Positions 10,614 to 21,052 of a stretch of 64,000 nt of DNA are shown piece after piece. This DNA comes from Mesorhizobium sp. NBSH29 (GTDB taxonomy: Bacteria > Pseudomonadota > Alphaproteobacteria > Rhizobiales > Rhizobiaceae). Under the pieces are notes generated by a model. The model did not search any database. It saw nothing but the letters and a program-made list of their open reading frames with translations, and had not been told where the DNA came from. The position numbers and the translations under genes were made by a program. Position 1 is the stretch's first letter. Every line of letters starts with the position of its first letter. The DNA is taken from assembly GCF_015500055.1 (NCBI RefSeq), contig NZ_CP045492.1:2862501-2926500 (forward strand), given 5' to 3'.

Positions 10614-12047
10614 ATGTCTGACACTAAAACGCCCGTCGTCACCCGTTTTGCTCCTTCGCCGACCGGCTATCTTCACATTGGCGGCGCGCGCACTGCGCTG
10701 TTCAACTGGCTTTATTCCCAGCACACCAGCGGCAAAATGCTGCTGCGTATTGAAGACACGGACCGGGAACGCTCAAGCGACGCAGCCACCGCCGCTATCC
10801 TTGAAGGCCTCTCATGGCTTGGCCTGACTTGGGATGGTGCGCCGATCTCGCAATATGAACGCGCCGCGCGTCACCGCGACGTGGCCGAGGAACTTGTGCG
10901 CATGGGTAAGGCCTATTATTGCTATGCCTCGCCCGAAGAACTGACCACCATGCGCGAGACAGCGCGTGCAGAAGGCCGACCGCCGCGCTATGACGGCCGC
11001 TGGCGTGACCGTGATCCTTCAGAAGCGCCAGCCGACGTCAAAGGCGCCATCCGGATAAAGGCCCCTCAGGACGGCGAGACCGTGGTGCGTGACAGGGTCC
11101 AGGGCGATGTTCGTTTTCCAAACAAGGATCTCGACGATTTCATCATTTTGCGCTCGGACGGCAACCCGACCTACATGCATGCCGTCGTAGTTGACGACCA
11201 TGATATGGGCGTCACACACATCATCCGCGGCGACGACCATTTGACAAACGCTGCTCGCCAGATCGTTATCTATGATGCGATGGCCTGGGACGTGCCGGTG
11301 ATGTCGCATATCCCGCTGATCCACGGTGCCGATGGTGCAAAACTGTCGAAGCGTCACGGCGCGCTTGGCGTCGAAGCCTATCGCGCCATGGGCTATCTGC
11401 CGGCGGCGCTGATCAACTACCTCGCCCGTCTCGGCTGGAGCCATGGCGATGACGAGGTGATGAGCCTGGACGACATGGTGCGCTGGTTCGAGATCGAGGA
11501 CGTCAACAAGGGCGCTGCCCGCTTCGATTTCAAAAAGCTGGAAGCGCTGAACGGCGTCCACATGCGCCAGATGGAGCCGGGCGCGCTGCTTGAAAGGCTG
11601 GTGGAGACACTGCCCTACCTCGAAGGTGGGCCTGCCATGGCCGATGCATTGACGCCCGAACGGAAGGCGCAGCTTCTGGCCGCTATGCCGGGATTGAAAG
11701 AGCGTGCCAAGACGCTGAACGAACTGGTCGAGGGCGCTGGCTTCCTGTTTGCCACCCGTCCACTGGCGCTGGACGATAAGGCGACAGGCCTGCTCGATGC
11801 ACCCGCCAAGGAAATCCTCAAAGGCGCCAAGGCTGCTCTGGAAAAAGTCGGCGGCGACTGGTCGGCGGCCTCCACAGAAGCTGCCATTCGTGAATTCGCA
11901 ACAGAATCGGACATCAAGCTTGGCGCGGTGGCCCAGCCTCTGCGCGCCGCACTCACCGGTCGCGGCACGTCACCTGGCGTGTTTGACGTGCTTGCCGTGC
12001 TTGGCCAGCAAGAAAGCCTGGAACGCATTGGTGATCAAATCGGTTAA
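10614..12047 (+). CDS. gltX: Glutamate--tRNA ligase
   Basis: GltX charges tRNA-Glu. The start is ATG at 10614 ([18 protein letters not shown]); the longer frame upstream overlaps comEC antisense. The 477-residue class I synthetase has the HIGH-like motif in [11 protein letters not shown] and the KMSKS-like motif KLSKRHG, followed by the alpha-helical anticodon-binding region. It diverges from comEC with about 110 bp between the starts. gltA follows on the same strand after 164 bp. Confidence 0.96.
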   Translation: MSDTKTPVVTRFAPSPTGYLHIGGARTALFNWLYSQHTSGKMLLRIEDTDRERSSDAATAAILEGLSWLGLTWDGAPISQYERAARHRDVAEELVRMGKAYYCYASPEELTTMRETARAEGRPPRYDGRWRDRDPSEAPADVKGAIRIKAPQDGETVVRDRVQGDVRFPNKDLDDFIILRSDGNPTYMHAVVVDDHDMGVTHIIRGDDHLTNAARQIVIYDAMAWDVPVMSHIPLIHGADGAKLSKRHGALGVEAYRAMGYLPAALINYLARLGWSHGDDEVMSLDDMVRWFEIEDVNKGAARFDFKKLEALNGVHMRQMEPGALLERLVETLPYLEGGPAMADALTPERKAQLLAAMPGLKERAKTLNELVEGAGFLFATRPLALDDKATGLLDAPAKEILKGAKAALEKVGGDWSAASTEAAIREFATESDIKLGAVAQPLRAALTGRGTSPGVFDVLAVLGQQESLERIGDQIG

Positions 12048-12211
12048 CGGTTTGAAGCGACCATTGAAAAGTGGCTGTTGCGGTGCAACATAGGAAACGA
12101 CACAAACTTGGCAGCCCGCGACAAATGCGCTAGCACCCCAATGCGCAGTCATGCGCCTGTGACGTCCCTGTCGCAGGATTTGCCGACATTTTGGAAACAA
12201 GGGAGAGTGCG

Positions 12212-13531
12212 ATGACCGAAGCCGCGAAAAAGATGGACTCCGACGCTCCGGCAACGGCATCGCTCGAATTTGCTGGCAAATCGCACGATTTCAAGGTCCG
12301 GCAGGGTACCGTTGGCCCGGATGTGATCGACATCGCTTCGCTTTACCGCGAAACCGGTGCATTCACCTATGATCCGGGCTTTACGTCGACGGCATCGTGC
12401 GAATCCGAGATCACTTTTATTGATGGTGATGAGGGCATCTTGCTGCATCGCGGCTACCCTATTGACCAGTTGGCCGAGCACGGCGATTTCCTCGAGGTCT
12501 GCTATCTGCTGCTTTATGGCGAACTGCCCACCAAAGCCCAGAAAGAAGATTTTGATTACCGCGTAACGCGTCACACCATGGTTCATGAACAGATGACGCG
12601 CTTCTTCACCGGCTTCCGCCGCGATGCGCATCCTATGGCTGTGATGTGCGGTGTTGTTGGAGCGATGTCCGCCTTCTATCACGATTCAACCGACATTTCG
12701 GACCCGCATCAGCGTATGGTCGCGTCAATCCGCATGATCGCCAAAATGCCGACCATCGCCTCGATGGCGTTCAAATATCATATCGGCCAGCCCTTCATTT
12801 ACCCCAAGAACGAGCTGAATTTCGCCGCCAACTTCCTGCACATGTGCTTTGCCGTGCCGTGCGACGATTATAAGGTGAACCCGGTTCTGGCGCGCGCGAT
12901 GGAACGCATTTTCATCCTGCATGCTGATCATGAGCAGAATGCCTCCACCTCCACTGTGCGGTTGGCCGGATCGTCGGGCGCCAACCCGTTTGCCTGCATC
13001 GCAGCGGGAATTGCCTGCCTTTGGGGTCCTGCCCATGGTGGCGCGAACGAGGCCGCTCTCAACATGCTGACCGAAATCGGCACGGTTGACCGCATTCCCG
13101 AATTCATTGCCCGCGCCAAGGACAAAAACGATCCGTTCCGCTTGATGGGCTTTGGCCACCGCGTCTACAAGAACTACGATCCGCGCGCAAAAATCATGCA
13201 GAAGACCTGCCATGAGGTGCTTGGAGAACTCGGAATCAAAGACGATCCGATGCTCGATATCGCCATGGAGCTGGAGAAGATCGCGCTCACGGACGAATAT
13301 TTCATCGAGAAAAAACTCTACCCGAACGTCGACTTCTATTCCGGCATCACGTTGAAGGCCCTCGGCTTCCCCACGACCATGTTCACCGTATTGTTTGCGG
13401 TCGCGCGCACCGTCGGCTGGATCGCCCAGTGGAAAGAGATGATCGAGGATCCACTTCAGAAGATCGGCCGCCCGCGCCAGCTCTACACCGGCGCTCCAGA
13501 GCGTGACTACGTGGCCATCGCCAAGCGCTAG
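12212..13531 (+). CDS. gltA: Citrate synthase, type II
   Basis: Citrate synthase condenses oxaloacetate and acetyl-CoA at the entry of the TCA cycle. The start is ATG at 12212 after a GGGAG ribosome site; 439 residues, the hexameric NADH-sensitive size class. Catalytic residues are visible: His in [10 protein letters not shown], His in [12 protein letters not shown], and the Asp in NVDFYSGI. The gene order gltX-gltA is usual in rhizobia. Its 3' end faces the GNAT gene 7 bp away. Confidence 0.97.
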   Translation: MTEAAKKMDSDAPATASLEFAGKSHDFKVRQGTVGPDVIDIASLYRETGAFTYDPGFTSTASCESEITFIDGDEGILLHRGYPIDQLAEHGDFLEVCYLLLYGELPTKAQKEDFDYRVTRHTMVHEQMTRFFTGFRRDAHPMAVMCGVVGAMSAFYHDSTDISDPHQRMVASIRMIAKMPTIASMAFKYHIGQPFIYPKNELNFAANFLHMCFAVPCDDYKVNPVLARAMERIFILHADHEQNASTSTVRLAGSSGANPFACIAAGIACLWGPAHGGANEAALNMLTEIGTVDRIPEFIARAKDKNDPFRLMGFGHRVYKNYDPRAKIMQKTCHEVLGELGIKDDPMLDIAMELEKIALTDEYFIEKKLYPNVDFYSGITLKALGFPTTMFTVLFAVARTVGWIAQWKEMIEDPLQKIGRPRQLYTGAPERDYVAIAKR

Positions 13532-13538
13532 ACGCAGG

Positions 13539-14180
13539 CTAACGGGCCAGCGTCTTTACCATGAATATGCAGCGGCGCGGCACATCCGCGCCCTGCAATT
13601 GCACATAGCCAAGCGTTTCATAAAAGCGTAACGCCGAAGAATTTTCCGGCGCGACTTCCAGATAAAGCCCAGGCGACCCGCCTTCCCCCAGGCGCTCCTC
13701 CAGAAATCGCATCGCACGACGCCCGATCCCCCGGCCCCGCGCCTGCGGCAGGAGATCGATATGGCCATGTGACGGGTATCGCGTAGCCAGCACTTCAGGC
13801 ACTGCCAAATCCGGGTGATGTATCCAATGCCGTGCCCAATCACTACCCTCCCAGAGAGATAGCTTATTGCCCGGATCGGTATGCGCCAGCCTCATGCCCG
13901 GATACCAGTCGTTTGCAAGCCGCAGATTGAAGGCAACCGAATTCCGCGCCCCGAGCAGATACCCCGCCGGACCGACCGGACCTTCAATGATAAAAGCCAG
14001 TTCCGGTTCAAAATGCCGGTAGGGAACGGTGTAGATAAGGCCGAGAAGGTCGGGAGCATCCTCCCTTGCGGAGGCATCGGCACCGGCGTCCCCGGTTTTG
14101 AGGCAGATCATTTTCAGCGCCGCATCATCTGCCGCGCTCGCCTGCCTCAGCACATAGCCGTCGCCCAAATCGACAATCAT
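13539..14180 (-). CDS. GNAT-family N-acetyltransferase
   Basis: The 213-residue protein carries a GNAT acetyltransferase domain in its C-terminal half: the acetyl-CoA pyrophosphate loop is ARGRGIGRRAMRFL, followed by YLEVAPENSSALRFYETLGY. The N-terminal half is less conserved. The substrate is unknown. It overlaps the SDR gene by 4 bp (ATGA), so it is the last gene of the sugar ABC operon, which hints at a sugar- or amine-derived substrate, but this is inference only. Confidence 0.85.
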   Translation of the reverse strand: MIVDLGDGYVLRQASAADDAALKMICLKTGDAGADASAREDAPDLLGLIYTVPYRHFEPELAFIIEGPVGPAGYLLGARNSVAFNLRLANDWYPGMRLAHTDPGNKLSLWEGSDWARHWIHHPDLAVPEVLATRYPSHGHIDLLPQARGRGIGRRAMRFLEERLGEGGSPGLYLEVAPENSSALRFYETLGYVQLQGADVPRRCIFMVKTLAR

Positions 14181-14947
14181 GGTGGCAGCAGCCTGAAATC
14201 CTTGCCTTCGGGCAGCAACTGGCCGCCATCCACAACAATGGTTGTGCCGGTGATATAGCTTGCGTCGTCCGACGCCAGAAACAGGAAGGCGTTGGCAATA
14301 TCGCGCGGACTGCCAAGCCGCCCAAGCGGGATGGCATCCTCCATGTTCTTGATAAAAGCTGCACCCCGATGAAGCTCGATCGCCTCGGTCAAAATATTGC
14401 CCGGCTCGACCCCATTCACGGTGATGCCATAGCCTGAAAACTCCAGCGCAGCAGCCCGGATAAAGCCATTGATGCCAGCCTTGCTGGCGGAATAATGCCC
14501 GTGACCGGGACTGGTCACATGCGGCCCTGTTATCGAGGAAGTGAATAGCATGCGCCCGCTGCCCTGCGCCTTCATCGGCACGAGTGCTGCGCGCGCTGCA
14601 TGGAAAGTACCACGCAGATTGACCGCCATGACGCGGTCCCAGTCATCGGAGCTCGTGTTTTCAATCAGCTGCCAGGGATAAATCCCGGCATTCTGGACAA
14701 GAATGTCGAGGTGACCGTAGCGCTGCAGTGCCAAGGCAACTGCTGCCTCCGCATCAGCCATTTCGGAAATGTCGGTTTGGATGAATGCTGCACCGCACTC
14801 TTCTGCGGCAGCCATGCCTGCGTCCATTTCCGTATCAGCCAGAACCAGTCTGGCGCCTTCCTCGGCAAAGCGCTGCGCTATACCTTTGCCTATGCCTCGG
14901 GCGGCGCCGATGATCAGCGCCACCTTGTTGTGCAGACGGTCACTCAT
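14177..14947 (-). CDS. SDR-family oxidoreductase (probable polyol/sugar dehydrogenase)
   Basis: A classical short-chain dehydrogenase of 256 residues: the NAD(P) motif GAARGIG near residue 14, NAG at about 87, catalytic Ser in FTSSITG and the YxxxK pair in HYSASKAG, and the C-terminal VVDGGQLLPEG. It overlaps the permease gene by 4 bp upstream and the GNAT gene by 4 bp downstream, so it is translated as part of the ABC operon and most likely oxidises the imported sugar or polyol. The exact substrate cannot be read from the sequence. Confidence 0.88.
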   Translation of the reverse strand: MSDRLHNKVALIIGAARGIGKGIAQRFAEEGARLVLADTEMDAGMAAAEECGAAFIQTDISEMADAEAAVALALQRYGHLDILVQNAGIYPWQLIENTSSDDWDRVMAVNLRGTFHAARAALVPMKAQGSGRMLFTSSITGPHVTSPGHGHYSASKAGINGFIRAAALEFSGYGITVNGVEPGNILTEAIELHRGAAFIKNMEDAIPLGRLGSPRDIANAFLFLASDDASYITGTTIVVDGGQLLPEGKDFRLLPP

Positions 14948-15939
14948 GCGAGCCTCTGGCGGATGCTCTGCTTGAACGCGTCAAGCAGGACGGCAGCCAG
15001 AACCAGCAGGCCATGGATAACCTGCGTAAAATTGGCCGGAAGCCCCATCAGGTTGATCGCCGTGTTGATGGAGGATAGCAACAGAACACCGGCATAGACA
15101 CCCGGCAGCGTGCCCACGCCGCCCTTCAGGCTGACGCCACCGATGACGACCGCGGCAAACGCGTTGAACAGCAGGCCGATGCCAAGGTTGGCCGTCGCCC
15201 CCGAGGTGCGGATCACCAGCAGCCAGCCCGCCATGCCGGCTATCGCGCCAGCCAAAACAAAGGCAAGAATGAGGTTCCGATTGACCTTGATGCCGGCGCG
15301 AAAGGTTGCCGTCTCATTGCCGCCGATCATGGTCAGGTGGCGACCGAAAGGCGTCTTCGCCAGAATAAGAGAAAATGCGATGAAACTGGAAATGGCAATC
15401 CAGGCCGTGAGCGGAATTCCCATCAAACGCTGGATACCGAACCACCGGATGGAAGGCGCCAGATCCTGGGCTGATCGCCCACCGGAGATTACCAGCACCA
15501 GCCCGCGCACCCAGATGTAGGATGCCAGCGTGATGATAAAGGCGCTCATCTTCATCTTGACGACCAGATAGCCGTTGAAGGCCCCGATCAATCCGCCCAC
15601 CGCCAACGCCAGTACCAGTGATGCCGGCACCATCAGCCATTGTGGGTACAAAACGACACCCATGCCAATACCGGATGAGCAGAATAGAATACCAACGGTC
15701 ATGGCGCTCAGCGCCGCCACAGATTCCACCGACAGGTCCATATGGCCGGTGATGATAACGAGCGCCAGCCCGATCGACATGACACCGAGCACGCTTGAGG
15801 CCTCAACAATATTGGCGAAAATGCCCAGCTGAAAATAGTTCGGCACAAAAAGCGAAAACACCACCAGCACAAACAGCAGCATGAACCAGACGAGGTTATC
15901 GAGAACAAACTCAAGGGCGCGGCGGGTGCGGGGGTTCAT
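14944..15939 (-). CDS. Sugar ABC transporter permease, RbsC/FrcC type
   Basis: The inner-membrane permease of a CUT2-type ABC importer, 331 residues, with about eight to ten hydrophobic segments and the BPD_transp_2 signatures GHMDLSVESV near residue 60 and RASGI/RTSGATANLGIGLLFNAFAAVVIGG-like region near 250-280. It works with the binding protein at 16047 and the ATPase at 17117. The gene lies 107 bp downstream of the binding-protein gene, separated by a strong hairpin that could lower its expression relative to the binding protein. Confidence 0.92.
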   Translation of the reverse strand: MNPRTRRALEFVLDNLVWFMLLFVLVVFSLFVPNYFQLGIFANIVEASSVLGVMSIGLALVIITGHMDLSVESVAALSAMTVGILFCSSGIGMGVVLYPQWLMVPASLVLALAVGGLIGAFNGYLVVKMKMSAFIITLASYIWVRGLVLVISGGRSAQDLAPSIRWFGIQRLMGIPLTAWIAISSFIAFSLILAKTPFGRHLTMIGGNETATFRAGIKVNRNLILAFVLAGAIAGMAGWLLVIRTSGATANLGIGLLFNAFAAVVIGGVSLKGGVGTLPGVYAGVLLLSSINTAINLMGLPANFTQVIHGLLVLAAVLLDAFKQSIRQRLA

Positions 15940-15992
15940 CTGTTAAATCCAATGGAAAGGTTTTGGATAAAGCCGTCCTAGGCGCCGCCGAA

Positions 15993-16020
15993 TTCTCTCC
16001 CCGCTTGCGCGGGGAGAGAA
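15993..16020. repeat. Perfect 12-bp hairpin between binding-protein and permease genes
   Basis: Two 12-base arms (15993-16004 and 16009-16020), perfectly complementary, enclose a TTGC loop. The arm sequence CTCTCCCCGC resembles part of the repeat element C at 37.6 and 38.2 kb, so it may be a small relative of that family. There is no T-run on the minus strand, so it is more likely a processing or stabilising hairpin than a terminator. Confidence 0.75.
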
Positions 16021-16046
16021 GAGTTCAGCGGCAAGGTGCGGCTACG

Positions 16047-17087
16047 TCATTCAGCCGATTTTACCGTGTCGGTCGGAGGCTTGAGATTGCCCCAGAATTT
16101 TGGATCATCGACGTTGGATTTATCAATGGCAGCACCGGGAACCTTGATGTTCGGTCCCCATTCTTCGTTGGTCACCACGCCTTTCAGACCAATCACGTCA
16201 TACTCGCCAGGTTTGATTTCCTGCTTGTTGACGATCTTGTCCATGAACATGGCAACTGCTGCTGCCTGGGCGTAGAGCGGCTGCTCCACCTCGACATTCA
16301 ACCAGCCCTTGCGGATGAGATCGAGACCAACGGGTGCACCGTTAGAGCTCATCAGCATCACGTCGCCCGGCTTCTTGCCAGCCGATTCCAGAGAGGCAAC
16401 TGCAGCTACCGAAAGGTGAGCCGCATGGCCGAAGATCAGGTCGATGTCGGGGTTGGCCAGCATCTGGTCGGCAACGATTGTGCCGGCATTGCTGGCTTCC
16501 CACTGCATGGCTGGAACGGAGATGATTTTGACTTCCGGAAATTCCGCCATCTTCTCCTCAAAACCCTTCTGGATATCGAGCGTATACGGATCGCCCGGAT
16601 CGCCCAGAACCTGCAGGATCTTGCCTTTCACGGAGCCGTTTCTGGCAGACAACAGCTTTTCAGCTTGTTCTGCCGCCACGTAGCCGATTTCGATGGTGCC
16701 GGCCACCGAAGTGAGGTCGGATTTTGTCGAGGTGATCTGACGGTCAAATTCGACCACCGGGATACCCGCCGCACGTGCTGCCTCAATGGAAGGCTTCAGC
16801 GCATTGAAATCCACCGCTGCCAGAATGATTGCGCCGGGTTTGAGCGCGATCACGTCGTTCATCTGGCTTTGCTGCACGTCGGTTTTGTTGTCGGCGTTCA
16901 GCGTTTTCATCTCATAGCCAACCTGCTTCAGAAAGAGTTCCAATGCGCTCACCGAGCCGGTCTGAAACTCGTCGAGCAGGGTCGGAACCATGTAGTAGAC
17001 GACGCCCTTGGTCTGCGCGAATGCCGGCGTGAGCAAGGCAAAGGCCAGTGCCAAAACACCGAAGACAGAAAGAAGTATTCTCCTCAT
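16047..17087 (-). CDS. Sugar ABC transporter periplasmic binding protein
   Basis: The soluble substrate receptor of the CUT2-type importer, 346 residues, in the RbsB/periplasmic-binding-protein-like fold family. A clear signal peptide ([24 protein letters not shown]) is cut before QTKG. Family features include the [32 protein letters not shown] stretch split around residues 60-90 and EFDRQI near 118. It lies 29 bp downstream of the ATPase gene. The ligand is probably a monosaccharide or polyol but is not identifiable. Confidence 0.9.
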   Translation of the reverse strand: MRRILLSVFGVLALAFALLTPAFAQTKGVVYYMVPTLLDEFQTGSVSALELFLKQVGYEMKTLNADNKTDVQQSQMNDVIALKPGAIILAAVDFNALKPSIEAARAAGIPVVEFDRQITSTKSDLTSVAGTIEIGYVAAEQAEKLLSARNGSVKGKILQVLGDPGDPYTLDIQKGFEEKMAEFPEVKIISVPAMQWEASNAGTIVADQMLANPDIDLIFGHAAHLSVAAVASLESAGKKPGDVMLMSSNGAPVGLDLIRKGWLNVEVEQPLYAQAAAVAMFMDKIVNKQEIKPGEYDVIGLKGVVTNEEWGPNIKVPGAAIDKSNVDDPKFWGNLKPPTDTVKSAE

Positions 17088-17116
17088 TTTGTCGCTCCTG
17101 TTAAGCCGGACCCCTC

Positions 17117-17890
17117 TTATGACCCCTCACCCGCCGGTCCGGCACCGGCAGGTGTTTCACCGGTAATCATGTTGATCACCGCATCGGGACTTGTTTGATG
17201 ACGCGCTACATCTCCGGCCACCACGCCCTGGCGGATCACCACGATCCGGTCGGCGACCTGAAATGCCTGCTGCATGATATGCGTGATGATAACGACGCCG
17301 ATGCCTTGGCTGGCGACGTGGCGGATCATCTCCAGCCCGCGCCGCGTCTGCTCGACGCCAAGTGCGGCGAACGGCTCGTCCAGCAGCACCAGCTTGCCGC
17401 CCCAATGGACAAAGCGGTTGAGCTCGATAGCCTGGCGCTGTCCGCCGGAAAGATGCTCGACCTTGGTTCGGAGCGAAGGAATGCGCGTGCCCGCGCTGGA
17501 GAGCGCATCGCCCGCCACCTTTTCCATCGCCCGCTCATCCAGCACAGGAATGCCAAGCACTTTTCGGGTTATCTCGCGGCCCATGAAAAAGTTTGCGACG
17601 ACATCCACATTGGTGCAGAGCGACAGGTCCTGGTAGACAGTCTCGATGCCGGCTGCCTTGGCCTGCGACGGCGATCTGGCCAAAAATTCCTTACCCTCAA
17701 ACAACATGCGGCCTGAACTCGGCTCCAAACCGCCGGCGATGATTTTCACCAGCGTCGACTTGCCGGCGCCATTGTCGCCCAACAGCGCCACCACCTCGCC
17801 CTTGCCGATGGCAAAGCTAATGCCCCTCAGCGCTTCGATGGCGCCGTAGCTTTTGGTGATGTTGTCGAGGACGAGCAGCGGTTCACTCAT
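17117..17890 (-). CDS. Sugar ABC transporter ATPase, single-domain FrcA type
   Basis: A 257-residue ATPase starting at ATG 17890 ([16 protein letters not shown]); the longer open frame upstream lies inside the ROK gene. Walker A is GDNGAGKST (residues 38-46), the ABC signature [11 protein letters not shown] and Walker [11 protein letters not shown]. It has only one nucleotide-binding domain, unlike two-domain RbsA, and so resembles FrcA of the rhizobial fructose importer. Its start overlaps the stop of the ROK regulator by 4 bp (ATGA), tying regulator and transporter into one operon. Confidence 0.92.
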   Translation of the reverse strand: MSEPLLVLDNITKSYGAIEALRGISFAIGKGEVVALLGDNGAGKSTLVKIIAGGLEPSSGRMLFEGKEFLARSPSQAKAAGIETVYQDLSLCTNVDVVANFFMGREITRKVLGIPVLDERAMEKVAGDALSSAGTRIPSLRTKVEHLSGGQRQAIELNRFVHWGGKLVLLDEPFAALGVEQTRRGLEMIRHVASQGIGVVIITHIMQQAFQVADRIVVIRQGVVAGDVARHQTSPDAVINMITGETPAGAGPAGEGS

Positions 17891-19059
17891 GCGGCTATCT
17901 CCCTGGACTGAACAACAATATCCTTTTCGCGCTCGCGCTCGGCCGCAAACATCTGGCCGAAGCGCGGTGAGAGAACGCCTGAAACCGCAAGTGCTGCGGC
18001 CCCACGAAGCACTGCGAATTGTCCGCCCTTTGCAACCAGAACCCGTGGTGTCGTTCGTCCCTTGCGGCTCGCAACCGAATTGAGAAGATTTTTTCTGGCT
18101 TCTGCCGCCATCTGGTCCAGCAGCGCCGGCGGTGCCAGCCCGCCAAGAATAATGGTTTCGGGATCCAGCATGTTTTCTATCGTCACGATTGCATTGCACA
18201 ATATGGGCCCGACGGCCTCTACCCATTGGGCGTCCGAACCGGAAAAGCGGCCACGTGCTTCGAGCGACACATAACGCTCCAGACAGCCGCGATTGCCACA
18301 CGGACAGATCTCCCCACCAGGAACCATGGGCATGTGGCCCACTTCGCCGGCATTGCCCCAGGCGCCCCGAAGCACGTTACCATCATGCATCAATGCTCCG
18401 CCAAGCCCGACGCCGAAATAGAGATAATAATACTGCGCATGCGACGCTCCGAGCCCATAGAGCCGTTCACCCATCGCCGCCGCCACCATGTCGGTCTCGA
18501 AAAAAGCAGGGAAACCGGTCGCCGCTGCAAGCCGTTCGCGCAGCGGCACATCCTTCCAGCCAGCCATTGTGGTCGGGCCCACAAAGCTCATGGATTCCAC
18601 GCCAAAAGGCCCGGGTAGCGCCATACCGACCCCCAAAATGCGACCGCCTTCCCGCAGACCGGTCAACTCCGGAACCATCTTTGCAATAAGCTTGAAAGCA
18701 TCGTCAGGCTCGATATTGGGCGCTTCGTAATGCCGGCTTTCGATCACGTCGCCGCCCAGATTGACCAGGGCTGCATCAATACCCAACGGTGTCAGGTGCA
18801 CGCCAACGGCATAGCCGCCCTCCGGATTGAGCGTCAGCGTGGTGGGCGGCAGGCCTCGCCCGCGCGGTTCTTCGCGCGCCGCAAGCACATAACCCTGCTG
18901 CTCCAGTTCTCGAACGATGGTGGAAACTGTCTGGACCGTCAGGCCAACCCGCGCTGCAATATCGGCCCGAGCAATCGGCCCATGCAAGCGGATGGCCTCG
19001 AGCACGATCCGCCGATTGTATGGCCGCCCGAATTCCTGATTGGTCCCACGTAAAGCCAA
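17887..19059 (-). CDS. ROK-family transcriptional regulator
   Basis: A NagC/XylR-type repressor: an N-terminal winged helix-turn-helix (about residues 15-65, ARADIAARVGLTVQTVSTIVREL in pieces) followed by a ROK sugar-binding domain with the zinc motif CPCGNRGCLE and AAMGERLYG. I chose TTG at 19059 because a GGAGG site lies 9 bases upstream; a GTG at 19092 would add 11 residues but has no ribosome site. As the first gene of the ABC operon it probably senses the imported sugar and controls this operon, as FrcR does in rhizobial fructose operons. Confidence 0.9.
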   Translation of the reverse strand: MALRGTNQEFGRPYNRRIVLEAIRLHGPIARADIAARVGLTVQTVSTIVRELEQQGYVLAAREEPRGRGLPPTTLTLNPEGGYAVGVHLTPLGIDAALVNLGGDVIESRHYEAPNIEPDDAFKLIAKMVPELTGLREGGRILGVGMALPGPFGVESMSFVGPTTMAGWKDVPLRERLAAATGFPAFFETDMVAAAMGERLYGLGASHAQYYYLYFGVGLGGALMHDGNVLRGAWGNAGEVGHMPMVPGGEICPCGNRGCLERYVSLEARGRFSGSDAQWVEAVGPILCNAIVTIENMLDPETIILGGLAPPALLDQMAAEARKNLLNSVASRKGRTTPRVLVAKGGQFAVLRGAAALAVSGVLSPRFGQMFAAEREREKDIVVQSREIAA

Positions 19060-19320
19060 CGTTGTGCCCCTCCGGCAATCGAAAGGTTGCACAACCGATT
19101 TATTCAGTCAAATGGAATTCAAAAATGCCCATGGTTGAAGTTTACCCTTGCCGCGTAGGCGGCTGGACGGCATGTTCCGATGCTGACGCAGGATCATGCA
19201 GGCGATAATGCGCCTCGTTTCAATGCCCGGAGATGCGCAATGCTGAACAAGACCGACCTCGCCCCGTGGCAGCCTGAACTTGAAACCGGCGCTGCCTTCA
19301 CCCCGGCGAGGTCACACGCC

Positions 19321-20370
19321 ATGGCGGATATCGAAACGCCCACCCCGGTCGTTGATCTCGACCGCGTGGATCGCAATTTGCGCACGATGCAGGACTATTG
19401 TGATCGGCATGGCATAGCTCTGCGTCCCCACATCAAGACGCACAAGATCCCGGCCTTCGCCCAGCGCCAGCTGGCGCTCGGTGCGCAGGGCATCACCTGC
19501 CAAAAACTGACCGAGGCCGAGATCATGGCCGATGCCGGGATCGATGATATTCTGATTTCCTATCCGCTCGTTGGGCAGGGAAAAGCTGCCCGGCTGGCAG
19601 CCCTGGCGCCACGCTGCCGGATGACGGTTGCCGTCGACAATCCGCTCGCACTGGCAACTGCTGCCGATGCAGCAAGAATCTCTGGTGCTACGATTGCGGT
19701 TTACGTGGAGTTCGACAGTGGCATGGAGCGCACTGGCGTCGTTTCAGTTGCCGAGGCGCTGGCGCTGGCGCAGCAGTTGCAGAGTTGCGAAGGCCTGGCC
19801 TTTGCCGGGCTGATGACCTATCCCGCCAGCCAGAAAACTGTCGGCTTCGTTGCCGAGGCCAAAAAGCACTTTGCCGATGCCGGCCTCGACATTCCCCGCA
19901 TCTCGGGTGGTGGCACGCCAAAAGCTTTCCACACCCACGAACTCGGCTGCATCGACGAACTGCGCGTCGGCACCTACATCTACAATGACCGCGCCACCAT
20001 AGGTTCGGGTGCAGTCAGCCTGGAGGATTGCGCATTGCATGTTCTGGCGACTGTCATCAGCCGCCCGACGCCTGAGCGCGCCGTCATCGATTGCGGCTCC
20101 AAAACCCTGACCAGCGATCCGGCGGGCTCCGGCATCACTGGCTTTGGGGCCATCATCGGATATCCCGATGCCATCATCACCCGCATCAGCGAGGAGCATG
20201 GTGTGGTGGATCTCTCCGCCTGCGCCGAGCGCCCGACGTTTGGCGACCGACTGACGATCGTGCCCAATCATGTCTGTCCGGTCGCCAATCTGCACGACCG
20301 GATCACGTTGGCGCGCGGCGACAATGTAGTTGGCGAACTTGCGGTTTCGGCGCGCGGCATGACGCGCTGA
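19321..20370 (+). CDS. D-threonine aldolase / D-serine dehydratase-like PLP enzyme (DSD1 family)
   Basis: A fold-type III PLP enzyme (alanine-racemase N-terminal barrel). The PLP-binding Lys is in RPHIKTHKIP; the C-terminal domain carries the D-serine dehydratase-like signature with the metal-site pair seen in VPNHVCPVANLHD (His and Cys). I start at ATG 19321 (MADIETPTPVVDLDRV), preceded by GAGG, giving 349 residues; an in-frame ATG at 19240 with a GGAG site would add 27 residues. It diverges from the ROK-led operon, so they may share control, though that is inference. Likely substrates are D-threonine or D-3-hydroxy amino acids. Confidence 0.85.
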   Translation: MADIETPTPVVDLDRVDRNLRTMQDYCDRHGIALRPHIKTHKIPAFAQRQLALGAQGITCQKLTEAEIMADAGIDDILISYPLVGQGKAARLAALAPRCRMTVAVDNPLALATAADAARISGATIAVYVEFDSGMERTGVVSVAEALALAQQLQSCEGLAFAGLMTYPASQKTVGFVAEAKKHFADAGLDIPRISGGGTPKAFHTHELGCIDELRVGTYIYNDRATIGSGAVSLEDCALHVLATVISRPTPERAVIDCGSKTLTSDPAGSGITGFGAIIGYPDAIITRISEEHGVVDLSACAERPTFGDRLTIVPNHVCPVANLHDRITLARGDNVVGELAVSARGMTR

Positions 20371-20635
20371 CACGCAATCAGTGAAGCGACGCCTCGATCG
20401 GCACCAACGTTTTGCAGCTTTGCCGGTAACCGACCGCAGGCTTCGCCCAGGTCCCGGCCGTCCCCGTTTGCGTCGAAATTCGCAGCACCGTCGCCGCCAA
20501 TCAATTGCTGACCGCCGAATGATGGCGAAAGCCGCGAACGCTGAGCGAAAAAATGAAACCAGATCGCCCGAAAACCCGTATCATCTGGAAAGGTTGGCAA
20601 AAGTCTTGGCCCAACTGTTGACCGAGGAGACTGGT

Positions 20636-21052
20636 ATGCGTCCTGCCGTGCTCTTGATCTGCCTGTCGCTGGCGGCATCCTTGCCGGCACATTCCGGCGA
20701 AGCCGAAATCGCCGCCGGGCAGGCTACCATCCAATCGCAGATCGGCGCGTTCCGCTCCGGCGACAACGCCCGCGCCTACAGCTTTGCCGCACCCAATGTA
20801 CAACGCATCTTCCCCACGCTCGACCGTTTCATGGGCATGGTCACGGGAACCTACCGGCCCGTCTATCAGCCTGACAGCTTTTCCTTCGGCGAGGCGCGCG
20901 AGGGTGCGCCGGGCACCATCGCCCAGCAGGTTTTCCTGGTCGGGCCTGACGGCAAGAATTATGAGGCGATCTATACGCTCGAGCTACAACCCGACGGAAC
21001 TTTTCGCATCACCGGCGTCAGCCTCCGCGGCGCGCAAACGCTTACAATGTAG
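20636..21052 (+). CDS. DUF4864-type exported protein
   Basis: A 138-residue protein with a signal peptide ([20 protein letters not shown]) and a mature region matching the DUF4864 pattern: [20 protein letters not shown], then F-M-G-M-V and a C-terminal beta sheet with [19 protein letters not shown] at 20636 follows a GAGGAGA ribosome site. The function of the family is unknown; the fold is probably NTF2-like. Its 3' end overlaps the 3' end of tgt by 11 bp. The 265 bp before it show no convincing gene. Confidence 0.8.
   Translation: MRPAVLLICLSLAASLPAHSGEAEIAAGQATIQSQIGAFRSGDNARAYSFAAPNVQRIFPTLDRFMGMVTGTYRPVYQPDSFSFGEAREGAPGTIAQQVFLVGPDGKNYEAIYTLELQPDGTFRITGVSLRGAQTLTM

Noticed and set aside
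15963-17198. 411-codon plus-strand frame opposite the sugar-binding protein
   Set aside because: Antisense shadow of a well-supported gene; no recognisable protein.
20371-20635. Possible gene between the PLP enzyme and the DUF4864 gene
   Set aside because: Open frames on both strands are short and have no start signal or recognisable features.
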